Of a stretch of 64,000 nt of DNA, positions 55,593-64,000 are shown one piece after another. The translations under genes and the position numbers were made by a program. The notes under the pieces are model-generated. The model did not search any database. It was not told the DNA's origin and saw nothing but the letters and a program-made list of their open reading frames with translations. Source of the DNA: Pseudomonas sp. R76 (lineage in GTDB: Bacteria; Pseudomonadota; Gammaproteobacteria; Pseudomonadales; Pseudomonadaceae). How positions within the stretch are numbered: position 1 is the stretch's first letter; each line of letters starts with the position of its first letter. The DNA is taken from positions 4,402,001 to 4,466,000 of the forward strand of contig NZ_CP019428.1 of NCBI RefSeq assembly GCF_009834565.1. The letters are read 5' to 3'.

Positions 55593-57971
55593 TCACTTCC
55601 TTAACGTGGCGTTCAACCTTTGTTCGAGCGAGGTGAGGATATTTTGTGTCGTGGTATTCACCTCATCGTCATTAAGAGTGCGCGATGGATGCTGCCAGGT
55701 CAAGCCAACTGCGAGGCTTTTTCTATGCGGATCAATGCCTTTACCCTGATAGACGTCAAATAGCCTGAGGTCTGTCAGCCATTCCCCTGCATTTTCACGG
55801 ATTACATCCAGAACGGCAGTGGCGGCGACTTCACGGTCGGCGATCAGGGCCAGGTCGCGACGCACTTCAGGGAAGCGCGACAACTCGCTGAACTTAGGCA
55901 TTTTGCCCGAGGCAACTTCAGCCAGGACCAGCTCGAAAACAAACACCGGACGGTCCAGACCCAGGGTTTTCGACAGCTCTGGGTGAATGGCGCCGACGAA
56001 GCCCACCAGGCGCCCTTCGCGCTCAATACGTGCGGTTTGGCCCGGGTGCAACGCTGGGTGGCTGCCTGGCACAAAGGTGAACGCGTCGAGCGCGCCGGCA
56101 AAGCCCAATACTGCTTCCACGTCAGCTTTAACGTCGAAGAAGTCCACGGCGTCGCGACCCTGCGCCCAGCCTTCCGGCAGGCGGCTACCGCACACCACGC
56201 CAGCCAGCATTGGCTCTTGCTTCAGGCCGTCGAGCTGGCCGACAAAACGCAGGCCGCTTTCGAACATGCGCACGCGGTCTTGCTGACGGTTCAGGTTGTG
56301 GGACAGTGCTTTTACCAAGCCCGGCCACAGCGAGGAACGCATGGCCGCCATGTCGTTCGAGATCGGATTAGCCAACAGCAACGGATCGACACCCGGATTG
56401 AAAAGCTCGAACTGCTTTGGATCGATGAAGCTGTAGGTCACCGCTTCCTGGTAGCCACGGGCAACCAGCAGGCGACGCAATTCAGGCAGGTGCGCACGGG
56501 CTTCAGCCTTAGGCTGCGGGGCCAGACGTGCTTGCGGGTAACGAACCGGCAGGCGGTTATAGCCATACAGGCGCGCCAGCTCTTCGATCAGGTCGACTTC
56601 CAGGCTGATGTCGAAGCGATGGCTTGGCACTTCAACGTGCCACTGCCCTTCCCCGCCAGCGGAAATGCCCAGGCCCAGCGCCGACAGCAGTTGCTCGATG
56701 TGAGCCGGCTCGATCACCAGGCCGAGCATTTGCTCGACGCTTTTGGCACGCAGGGTGATGGGTGCAACGGACGGCAGGTGCTGCTCGCTCACTGTTTCAG
56801 TGATCGGGCCGGATTCGCCCCCGGTGATTTCCAGCAGCAGGCCAGTGGCGCGCTCCATGGCTTCACGGGCCAGTTTCCAGTCCACGCCACGCTCATAGCG
56901 GTGCGAAGCATCGGTGTGCAGGCCATAGGAACGGGCCTTGCCCGCAATCGCGATCTGATCGAAGAACGCACTTTCAAGGAAAATATCGCGGGTGGTCGCG
57001 GACACACCACTGTGCTCGCCACCCATCACGCCGGCAATGGCCAGGGCGCGGGAATGGTCGGCGATCACCAGGGTATCGGCACGCAGGCTGACTTCCTGGC
57101 CATCGAGCAGTACCAGCTTCTCGCCTTCTTCAGCCATGCGTACGCGAATGCCGCCGTTGATTTCGGCAAGATCGAACGCGTGCAGCGGCTGGCCCAGTTC
57201 GAGCATCACGTAGTTGGTGATATCGACAGCAGCGTCGATGCTGCGCACGTCGGCGCGACGCAGGCGCTCAACCATCCACAGCGGAGTCGGCTTGGACAGG
57301 TCGACATTACGGATGACGCGGCCCAGGTAACGCGGGCATGCGTTTGGTGCCAGCACCTCGATCGGGCGCACTTCGTCGTGCACGGCAGGCACGGCGGCAA
57401 CAACCGGGCGGGTAACGGGGGCGTTGTACAGCGCGCCGACTTCACGGGCCAAGCCCGCCAAAGACAGGCAGTCGCCACGGTTCGGGGTCAGGTCGACCTC
57501 AATGCTGGCGTCTTCCAGTTCCAGATAAACACGGATGTCCTGGCCCACTGGCGCGTCAGCCGGCAGTTCCATCAGGCCATCGTTGCCCTCGCCCACTTGC
57601 AATTCAGCCTGGGAACACAGCATGCCGTTGGACTCGACGCCGCGCAGCTTGGCCTTCTTGATCTTGAAGTCGCCGGGCAGTTCTGCGCCGATCATGGCAA
57701 ACGGAATCTTCAGGCCCGGGCGCACGTTTGGCGCTCCGCACACGACCTGGAAGGTTTCCGCGCCATTGCTGACCTGGCACACACGCAATTTGTCGGCATC
57801 GGGGTGTTGCTCGGTGCTCAGCACTTCGCCCACGACCACACCACTGAAAACACCGGCGGCCGGCGTTACGCTATCGACCTCAAGGCCGGCCATCGACAGA
57901 CGAGCAACCAGCTCGTCGCGATCTACCTGCGGGCTTACCCAGCCACGCAGCCATTGTTCACTGAATTTCAT
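55593..57971 (-). CDS. pheT: Phenylalanyl-tRNA synthetase beta subunit
   Basis: A 792-aa subunit of the alpha2-beta2 enzyme. Starts MKFSEQWLRGWVSP; the OB-fold tRNA-binding EMAP-like domain has GVVVGEVLSTEQHPDADKLRVCQVSNG; B3/B4 editing domain about 200-400 (ITNYVMLELGQPLHAFDL); B5 (ITLRAKSVEQMLG) and core about 400-680; C-terminal anticodon-binding domain KMPKFSELSRFPEVRRDLALIAD. Normal length. It lies 26 bases after pheS and three before ihfA, as in E. coli. Confidence 0.98.
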   Translation of the reverse strand: MKFSEQWLRGWVSPQVDRDELVARLSMAGLEVDSVTPAAGVFSGVVVGEVLSTEQHPDADKLRVCQVSNGAETFQVVCGAPNVRPGLKIPFAMIGAELPGDFKIKKAKLRGVESNGMLCSQAELQVGEGNDGLMELPADAPVGQDIRVYLELEDASIEVDLTPNRGDCLSLAGLAREVGALYNAPVTRPVVAAVPAVHDEVRPIEVLAPNACPRYLGRVIRNVDLSKPTPLWMVERLRRADVRSIDAAVDITNYVMLELGQPLHAFDLAEINGGIRVRMAEEGEKLVLLDGQEVSLRADTLVIADHSRALAIAGVMGGEHSGVSATTRDIFLESAFFDQIAIAGKARSYGLHTDASHRYERGVDWKLAREAMERATGLLLEITGGESGPITETVSEQHLPSVAPITLRAKSVEQMLGLVIEPAHIEQLLSALGLGISAGGEGQWHVEVPSHRFDISLEVDLIEELARLYGYNRLPVRYPQARLAPQPKAEARAHLPELRRLLVARGYQEAVTYSFIDPKQFELFNPGVDPLLLANPISNDMAAMRSSLWPGLVKALSHNLNRQQDRVRMFESGLRFVGQLDGLKQEPMLAGVVCGSRLPEGWAQGRDAVDFFDVKADVEAVLGFAGALDAFTFVPGSHPALHPGQTARIEREGRLVGFVGAIHPELSKTLGLDRPVFVFELVLAEVASGKMPKFSELSRFPEVRRDLALIADREVAATAVLDVIRENAGEWLTDLRLFDVYQGKGIDPHRKSLAVGLTWQHPSRTLNDDEVNTTTQNILTSLEQRLNATLRK

Positions 57972-57997
57972 CCTGCTCTCCTAAAGATTCGTTACGA

Positions 57998-59067
<1,070 letters not shown>

Positions 59068-59123
59068 TATGACGTTTACCACCTTGGGCTGCAGGAGCAA
59101 CCCAGGGTGACTGTCGGGGGTAC

Positions 59124-59480
59124 TTAAGCCAAGGTGGCTTTAGCTTTCTCGACAATCGCAGCAAACACCGCTTTATCGTTCACGGCCAGTTCAGCCAGAA
59201 CCTTACGGTCGATTTCGATGGACGCTTTTTTCAGGCCAGCGATGAAACGGCTGTAGGACAGACCGTTAACACGTGCACCAGCGTTGATACGAGCGATCCA
59301 CAGAGCGCGGAACTGACGTTTTTTCTGACGACGGTCACGGTAGGCGTATTGGCCTGCCTTGATTACCGCTTGCTTGGCAACACGGAATACGCGTGAGCGT
59401 GCGCCGTAGTAGCCTTTAGCGAGTTTCAGAATTTTTTTGTGACGTTTACGGGCAATGACGCCACGCTTTACACGAGCCAT
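59124..59480 (-). CDS. rplT: 50S ribosomal protein L20
   Basis: A 118-aa primary-binding 50S protein: [67 protein letters not shown] (first half) is unmistakable. It is needed for early 50S assembly, and in enterics represses its own operon. 30 bases after rpmI. ATG 59480. Confidence 0.99.
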   Translation of the reverse strand: MARVKRGVIARKRHKKILKLAKGYYGARSRVFRVAKQAVIKAGQYAYRDRRQKKRQFRALWIARINAGARVNGLSYSRFIAGLKKASIEIDRKVLAELAVNDKAVFAAIVEKAKATLA

Positions 59481-59510
59481 GAGTTACTTCCTCTAGTCTT
59501 GATCCAAAAA

Positions 59511-59705
59511 TTAACGAAGGCGCAGCATGCGCTCGACTTTTGCCACGTCAGACGGATGCAGCAAGCTGCTACCGCGCAGTTGACGCTTACGCTTGGTCGA
59601 CATTTTGGTCAGGATGTGGCTCTTGAAAGCGTGCTTGTGCTTGATACCGTTAGCAGTTTTCAGAAACCGCTTAGCAGCACCACTTTTAGTCTTCATCTTT
59701 GGCAT
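59511..59705 (-). CDS. rpmI: 50S ribosomal protein L35
   Basis: A 64-aa 50S protein: [62 protein letters not shown] is typical. It sits between infC (60 bases) and rplT. In E. coli L20 binds the leader before this gene to repress rpmI and rplT; no such structure was checked here. Confidence 0.99.
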   Translation of the reverse strand: MPKMKTKSGAAKRFLKTANGIKHKHAFKSHILTKMSTKRKRQLRGSSLLHPSDVAKVERMLRLR

Positions 59706-59765
59706 GTTCGGATACTCCGCATTCAGTTGATAAACATAATCAGAAGGCCTGCCGTGCCCTGTTGA

Positions 59766-60317
59766 TTACTTCTTCTTTTTCGGGGCGATGACCATGATCA
59801 GCTGGCGTCCTTCCATCTTAGGATGCTGTTCGACCGAACCGTACTCGAGCAGGTCAGCTTCAACCCGCTTGAGGAGTTCCATCCCCAGCTCCTGGTGGGC
59901 CATCTCACGGCCGCGGAATCGCAAGGATACCTTGGCCCTGTCCCCATCACTCAGGAAACGTACCAGGTTGCGCAGTTTTACCTGGTAATCCCCTTCCTCC
60001 GTCCCTGGACGAAACTTGATTTCTTTTACTTGAATCTGCTTCTGGTTCTTCTTCGCTGCGGCAACCTGTTTCTTCTTCTCGAAGATCGATTTGCCGTAGT
60101 CCATCACCCGGCAAACGGGTGGGATTGCATCGGCGGAGATTTCCACCAGGTCCAATTTGGACTCTTCAGCAATACGAAGCGCTTCATCAATCGAGACGAT
60201 GCCAATCTGCTCGCCGTCAGCGCCAATTAACCGAACCTCGCTTGCCGAGATATTCTCGTTGATCGGGGCTTTCGGTGCAGCTCGTTTATCTTGTCTCATT
60301 TCACGCTTAATAATAAT
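59766..60317 (-). CDS. infC: Translation initiation factor IF-3
   Basis: A 183-aa factor that dissociates ribosomes and checks the initiator codon. Motifs: [46 protein letters not shown] (N domain), [38 protein letters not shown] (C domain), ending IAPKKKK. The internal ATG at 60299 is too late: the conserved N-terminus [11 protein letters not shown] precedes it. I therefore place the start at an ATT (AUU) codon at 60317, sharing a base with the thrS stop; ATT 60314 or 60311 are also possible by ribosome-site spacing (GGAG at 60324-60321). AUU starts are the known self-control device of infC. Confidence 0.93.
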   Translation of the reverse strand: MIIKREMRQDKRAAPKAPINENISASEVRLIGADGEQIGIVSIDEALRIAEESKLDLVEISADAIPPVCRVMDYGKSIFEKKKQVAAAKKNQKQIQVKEIKFRPGTEEGDYQVKLRNLVRFLSDGDRAKVSLRFRGREMAHQELGMELLKRVEADLLEYGSVEQHPKMEGRQLIMVIAPKKKK

Positions 60318-62239
60318 TACTCCGAATCTGGGCGACCACGCCGGGAAACCGCTTGCGCGAGGAACTCAGCGAACTGGGCGACGGGCATCGAGCCCAGGTC
60401 AGCACCTTCACGAGTACGCACAGCGACAGTCTGCATCTCGACTTCCCGATCTCCGATAACCAAAAGATAGGGAACCTTGAGCAAAGTATGCTCGCGGATT
60501 TTAAAGCCGATCTTTTCATTTCTCAAGTCGGACTTGGCACGAAATCCGCTTTCGTTGAGAGTTTTTTCAACTTCAGCGGCAAAATCGGCCTGTTTATCAG
60601 TGATATTCATGATCACTGCCTGGGTCGGAGCCAGCCACGCAGGGAATGCACCCTCGTAGTGCTCGATCAGGATACCGACGAACCGTTCGAACGAGCCGAG
60701 GATCGCCCGGTGCAGCATAACCGGGTGCTTACGGCTGTTATCTTCGGAGACGTATTCGGCTCCCAAACGGATCGGCAGGTTAAAATCGAGCTGCAGGGTA
60801 CCACACTGCCAGACGCGACCAAGGCAATCTTTCAGCGAGAACTCGATCTTGGGACCGTAGAAGGCGCCCTCACCCGGCTGTAGATCGTACGCAAGGCCCG
60901 CACTGTCAAGCGCAGCGGCCAGTGCCGCCTCGGCGCGATCCCACAGCTCATCGGAACCCACGCGCTTTTCCGGACGAGTGGACAGCTTCATTTCGACTTC
61001 GGTGAAACCGAAATCGCGATAAACGTCCATGGTCAGCTTGATAAACGCAGCGGATTCAGCCTGCATCTGCTCTTCGGTGCAGAAGATGTGGGCGTCATCC
61101 TGGGTGAAGCCGCGCACACGCATGATGCCGTGCAGCGCACCCGATGGCTCATTGCGGTGGCAGGCACCGAACTCGGCCAGGCGCATCGGCAACTCGCGGT
61201 AGCTCTTCAGGCCCTGGTTGAACACCTGCACGTGGCAGGGGCAGTTCATCGGCTTGATGGCGTAGTCGCGGTTTTCCGACTGCGTGGTGAACATGTTGTC
61301 GGCGTAGTTGGCCCAGTGCCCGGATTTCTCCCACAGGCTGCGATCAACGACCTGTGGAGTCTTGATCTCCAGGTAGCCGTTGTCGCGTTGAACCTTGCGC
61401 ATGTACTGCTCGAGCACCTGGTACAGGGTCCAGCCGTTCGGGTGCCAGAACACCATGCCCGGCGCTTCTTCCTGGAGGTGGAACAGGTTCAGGCGCTTGC
61501 CGATCTTGCGATGGTCGCGCTTTTCGGCTTCTTCGATGCGCTGGATGTAGGCTGCCAGCTGCTTCTTGTCAGCCCAGGCAGTGCCGTAGATCCGTTGCAG
61601 CTGTTCGTTCTTCGCATCGCCGCGCCAGTAGGCACCGGACAGCTTGGTCAGCTTGAACGACTTGAGAAAGCGCGTGTTCGGCACGTGCGGGCCACGGCAC
61701 ATGTCGACGTATTCTTCGTGGTAATACAGGCCCATGGCCTGTTCGTCCGGCATGTCTTCCACCAGACGCAGCTTGTAGTCTTCGCCACGGGCAGTGAACA
61801 CGTCGATCACTTCGGCGCGCGGCGTGACTTTCTTGATCACGTCGTAATCTTTTTCGATCAGCGCGTGCATGCGCGCTTCGATAGCAGCCAGGTCGTCCGG
61901 AGTGAAAGGACGCTCGTAGGCGATATCGTAATAGAAACCTTCGTCGATGACCGGGCCGATGACCATTTTCGCCGTCGGGTACAGTTGCTTGACCGCATGG
62001 CCAATCAAGTGCGCGCAAGAGTGGCGAATGATCTCCAGCCCCTCTTGATCCTTGGGCGTAATGATTTGCAGGCTGGCATCGCCGGTGATCAGGTCGCTGG
62101 CGTCAACCAGCTTGCCGTCGACCTTGCCGGCCACAGTGGCCTTGGCCAGGCCGGCACCAATGGATGCGGCGACCTCGGCTACGGAAACCGAGTGATCGAA
62201 TGAACGTTGACTGCCGTCGGGTAGAGTAATAGTTGGCAT
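60317..62239 (-). CDS. thrS: Threonyl-tRNA synthetase
   Basis: A 640-aa class II synthetase. TGS domain ([28 protein letters not shown]), editing (SAD) domain with [16 protein letters not shown] and the [14 protein letters not shown] motif, catalytic core with [12 protein letters not shown] (zinc Cys), [30 protein letters not shown] (motif 2), and the [29 protein letters not shown] motif 3; C-terminal anticodon domain. ATG 62239 with GGAGAGGAGGC just upstream; the longer frame to 62272 is not needed. A hairpin before the ribosome site resembles the tRNA-Thr anticodon arm. First gene of the translation operon. Confidence 0.98.
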   Translation of the reverse strand: MPTITLPDGSQRSFDHSVSVAEVAASIGAGLAKATVAGKVDGKLVDASDLITGDASLQIITPKDQEGLEIIRHSCAHLIGHAVKQLYPTAKMVIGPVIDEGFYYDIAYERPFTPDDLAAIEARMHALIEKDYDVIKKVTPRAEVIDVFTARGEDYKLRLVEDMPDEQAMGLYYHEEYVDMCRGPHVPNTRFLKSFKLTKLSGAYWRGDAKNEQLQRIYGTAWADKKQLAAYIQRIEEAEKRDHRKIGKRLNLFHLQEEAPGMVFWHPNGWTLYQVLEQYMRKVQRDNGYLEIKTPQVVDRSLWEKSGHWANYADNMFTTQSENRDYAIKPMNCPCHVQVFNQGLKSYRELPMRLAEFGACHRNEPSGALHGIMRVRGFTQDDAHIFCTEEQMQAESAAFIKLTMDVYRDFGFTEVEMKLSTRPEKRVGSDELWDRAEAALAAALDSAGLAYDLQPGEGAFYGPKIEFSLKDCLGRVWQCGTLQLDFNLPIRLGAEYVSEDNSRKHPVMLHRAILGSFERFVGILIEHYEGAFPAWLAPTQAVIMNITDKQADFAAEVEKTLNESGFRAKSDLRNEKIGFKIREHTLLKVPYLLVIGDREVEMQTVAVRTREGADLGSMPVAQFAEFLAQAVSRRGRPDSE

Positions 62240-62607
62240 GGCGCCTCCTCTCCTAGTGGTGACCCCTACCAAAGGTCACGTGGGTTGGGATGAGCCAGTA
62301 CAAGATCCAATACCAGGCCGTTCAATGATGAACGCCTGCCTTACAGCGGCAGGAGCCTTTCGGCCAACCGATAATCGAACCAGAGTGACTGGAGTGAGCT
62401 AAAAAGAAACATGGCATGGCGGCAAACGGCGCGCCTGTAAATAGCCAAGCGAAGGATCCTAGCACAGATGAACGGTCATCGCGGTGGCGCCACCTTGTGT
62501 AAAGGCAAATTCACGGCTTTATAGCTGCAAAAGTGAACTTGAGCTGTACGACATGCCTCAAACCCACCGAGAATCGCCGTTCGTCCTCGACTCAAAGGAG
62601 CATCCAC
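62240..62607. promoter_or_regulatory. Divergent control region with thrS operator-like hairpin
   Basis: 368 bases without a gene. At 62259-62279, read on the minus strand, GTGACCT-TTGGTAG-GGGTCAC forms a seven-pair stem (one T-G wobble) around a seven-base loop TTGGTAG. The loop matches a tRNA anticodon loop: T33, anticodon GGT (threonine), A37. It ends nine bases upstream of the thrS ribosome site. E. coli thrS is repressed by its own protein binding such a mimic. Promoters for both flanking genes must also lie here. Confidence 0.55.
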
Positions 62608-62922
62608 ATGATGCGTTTCACCTCGACCCTCGCTCTCGCCGCTTCCCTGGCTTTCCTGTCTCTCGGCGCCCAGGCAGCCGCCCCTTCCAACTGGCCAGCC
62701 GGTGCCCGCGACAGCTTCGTCAAAGATTGCAGCGCGGCAGCCCAGCAGAGCGTTGACGCCAAAACCGCCAAAGACCATTGCGAATGCGGCGCCGACAAAA
62801 TCAACGCCGAATTGAGCACGGCAGAAATCAAAGAACTCATGACCAACCAGAACGCCGATCCCGTGCTCAAGAACAAAGCTGTCGCGGCCATTTCGTCCTG
62901 CAAAGTCGTGAAGAAAAAGTAA
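62608..62922 (+). CDS. Small secreted protein of unknown function, four Cys
   Basis: A 104-aa protein with signal peptide MMRFTSTLALAASLAFLSLGAQA. The mature 80 residues begin APSNWPAGARDSFVKDCSAAA and include DHCECGADKI and ISSCKV, giving four cysteines likely to form two disulfides, in a mostly helical, Lys/Ala-rich chain ending VVKKK. I do not recognise the family; similar small periplasmic proteins are common in Pseudomonas. The start has a perfect AAAGGAG site eight bases before ATG 62608, so expression should be good. Monocistronic, divergent from thrS. Confidence 0.8.
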   Translation: MMRFTSTLALAASLAFLSLGAQAAAPSNWPAGARDSFVKDCSAAAQQSVDAKTAKDHCECGADKINAELSTAEIKELMTNQNADPVLKNKAVAAISSCKVVKKK

Positions 62923-63211
62923 GATCGACCACTGATCAGACGGCCGTTTTGCTGAAATAAATGCCTGAAAACTGCCATTTCTCACAAATTACGCAGCTTT
63001 TACGGCTTTTTTTAACAGCTGATATTTCGCGCCAAAGCCCCGTAGATCGGGGCTTTCAGCCGACCAAAGCACTAAACGCAACGCTATTGATTAGCAAACA
63101 ATGCCTTGGGGGGGCTCCCAAGTCGAACATTTCGACTATGATAGCCCTGTGTGCCCAGTTGGCCTGAGCAGCACAGCACTACTGAAAATATATGTTTCTT
63201 GGAGATACACC
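62923..63211 (+). promoter_or_regulatory. Leader region of the cold-shock gene
   Basis: 289 bases without a gene. AAAGCCCCG-TAGAT-CGGGGCTTT (63034-63056) is a nine-pair hairpin that may end the upstream transcript. A -10-like TATGAT lies at 63137-63142, implying a leader of roughly 60-70 nt for the cold-shock mRNA. GGAG is placed nine bases before the ATG. Confidence 0.5.
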
Positions 63212-63424
63212 ATGTCTAATCGCCAAACCGGCACCGTTAAATGGTTCAACGATGAAAAAGGCTTCGGCTTCATCACTCCTCAAGGTGGCGGTGACGACCT
63301 GTTCGTACACTTCAAAGCTATCGAAAGCGACGGTTTCAAAAGCCTGAAAGAAGGCCAAACCGTTTCCTTCGTGGCTGAGAAAGGCCAAAAGGGTATGCAA
63401 GCTGCACAGGTTCGCGGCGAGTAA
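63212..63424 (+). CDS. Cold-shock-domain protein (CspA family)
   Basis: A 70-aa single-stranded nucleic-acid-binding protein. [24 protein letters not shown] contains RNP1 (KGFGFI) and [11 protein letters not shown] contains RNP2 (LFVHF). The length and the ending [11 protein letters not shown] fit CspA/CapB. It acts as an RNA chaperone in the cytoplasm. GGAGATACACC precedes the ATG. A strong terminator follows 16 bases after the stop. Confidence 0.97.
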   Translation: MSNRQTGTVKWFNDEKGFGFITPQGGGDDLFVHFKAIESDGFKSLKEGQTVSFVAEKGQKGMQAAQVRGE

Positions 63425-63440
63425 TTCTCCGCTGAGCTAA

Positions 63441-63471
63441 AAAAAACCCCGTCCATGTGACGGGGTTTTTT
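63441..63471. terminator. Bidirectional rho-independent terminator
   Basis: AAAAAACCCCGTC (63441-63453) and GACGGGGTTTTTT (63459-63471) form a 13-pair stem with a five-base loop and T-runs on both strands, between the convergent cold-shock and I78-inhibitor genes. Confidence 0.92.
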
Positions 63472-63498
63472 GTGCGCGCTACAAAAGCCGGCAGGTTA

Positions 63499-63819
63499 TC
63501 AGCCGCAGTTGACCCGCGTGATCACCAGGTTGTCATCGGTGTTCAGGTTCAGGCGGTCGGAGCGGTATTCCAGGGTGATCATGTCGTTAGGCTTGAGGAT
63601 CCGCGCGTTCTGCGCACCGGCACGGGTACGCGCCTGCTCCAGCAATTGAGGTGAGGCTTTCTGGCCAATCGCGAAGTCGGCGGCTTTTGACTCACAGCGA
63701 CTATGACCGGCATCAGCCACGGCAGCGTCTTTGGCTGGCTCAGAGGCACCTGGGGTGCTGCAACCCGCCAACGCGAGTGCTGCCAACAAAGTACCGAATG
63801 AAGCGAGCTTCCAAGGCAT
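63499..63819 (-). CDS. I78-family peptidase inhibitor lipoprotein
   Basis: A 106-aa lipoprotein: signal MPWKLASFGTLLAALALAGC with lipobox LAGC. The mature part has CESKAADFAIGQKASPQLLEQARTRAGAQNARILKPNDMITLEYRSDRLNLNTDDNLVITRVNCG (I78 family pattern with two Cys at the ends and the conserved R-x-x-G-A, DRLN and final CG). The family inhibits serine peptidases and would protect envelope proteins. ATG 63819 has GGAGG six bases upstream; a longer frame to 63882 is not supported. Confidence 0.87.
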   Translation of the reverse strand: MPWKLASFGTLLAALALAGCSTPGASEPAKDAAVADAGHSRCESKAADFAIGQKASPQLLEQARTRAGAQNARILKPNDMITLEYRSDRLNLNTDDNLVITRVNCG

Positions 63820-63962
63820 GAAGCCTCCTATGATAAAAATGAACAGAGATCGTGCGACAGCGATCCGGCGGATTGGTTTCAAGACGTAAATCGCCCGCAG
63901 GCAAGTCTGCCTGACTCAGGGCAAGCATTCGCCCAGTCAATCGTGACCAGATATGAACACAC

Positions 63963-64000
63963 TCAGTAGATGTCGATGTAGTCAAACGGCGGCGTTGGCC
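63963..64000 (-). CDS. Partial C-terminus of a minus-strand gene
   Basis: Entering from the right edge, one minus-strand frame reads PTPPFDYIDIY and stops with TGA at 63965-63963. The bases 63820-63962 between it and the lipoprotein gene show no gene. With only 11 residues the protein cannot be identified. Confidence 0.4.
   Translation of the reverse strand, partial: PTPPFDYIDIY

Noticed and set aside
59068..59123. Phe-rich leader peptide controlling pheST
   Set aside because: No short frame with Phe codons precedes the hairpin; only the terminator-like stem is supported.

Overview
The window is a chromosomal segment from a GC-rich gammaproteobacterium, almost certainly a Pseudomonas of the P. 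fluorescens group. The grounds are the thrS-infC-rpmI-rplT-pheS-pheT-ihfA-merR-tRNA-Pro order, an AUU-type start for infC, a hxc-like type II secretion cluster with a lipoprotein secretin, and many fluorescens-type REP palindromes (GTGGGAGC...GCTTGC).

Layout. 1-3.2 kb: partial gene, aldo/keto reductase, a structured intergenic repeat, a DUF1835 protein. 3.2-17.8 kb: one large chaperone-usher fimbria locus. A chaperone and tip-type adhesin come first, then a four-gene phosphorelay block (hybrid kinase, EAL response regulator, Hpt-containing hybrid kinase, LuxR-type regulator), then major pilin, second chaperone and usher. A divergent pseudo-receiver gene sits at the left edge. This matches the CupD/PvrSR-RcsCB and Roc systems of P. 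aeruginosa, but the regulators lie inside the fimbrial genes. Four RcsB-box-like 14-mers precede the transcription units, three of them at the same distance from a possible -10 element. 18-22.3 kb: lipoprotein acid phosphatase, an orphan hcp, and an AT-richer candidate effector/immunity pair. 22.3-29.5 kb (minus): RidA protein, frameshifted flavin amine oxidase, polar amino-acid ABC transporter and TonB receptor. 29.5-32.1 kb: two inverted copies of the structured repeat, one interrupted by an IS481-family element with a 4-bp target duplication. 32.1-41.7 kb (minus): an eleven-gene type II secretion operon, gspE to gspD. 42-53.3 kb: LacI regulator divergent from a TonB receptor plus LLM flavin monooxygenase, then a FecBCDE-like metal-chelate transporter and an STN-containing TonB receptor. 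53.5-54.9 kb: a 1.2-kb micro-island at tRNA-Pro(GGG). 54.9-62.2 kb (minus): the conserved translation operon. 62.6-64 kb: small secreted protein, cold-shock protein, I78 inhibitor lipoprotein, and the end of one more gene.

Most interesting: (i) the fimbrial locus with shared RcsB-like boxes at constant promoter geometry; (ii) an 89-nt three-stem repeat structure supported by compensatory base changes among three copies; (iii) the hcp-linked effector/immunity candidate; (iv) the tRNA-Pro micro-island; (v) a thrS leader hairpin that imitates the tRNA-Thr(GGU) anticodon loop. All calls come from reading the sequence; no database search was run.
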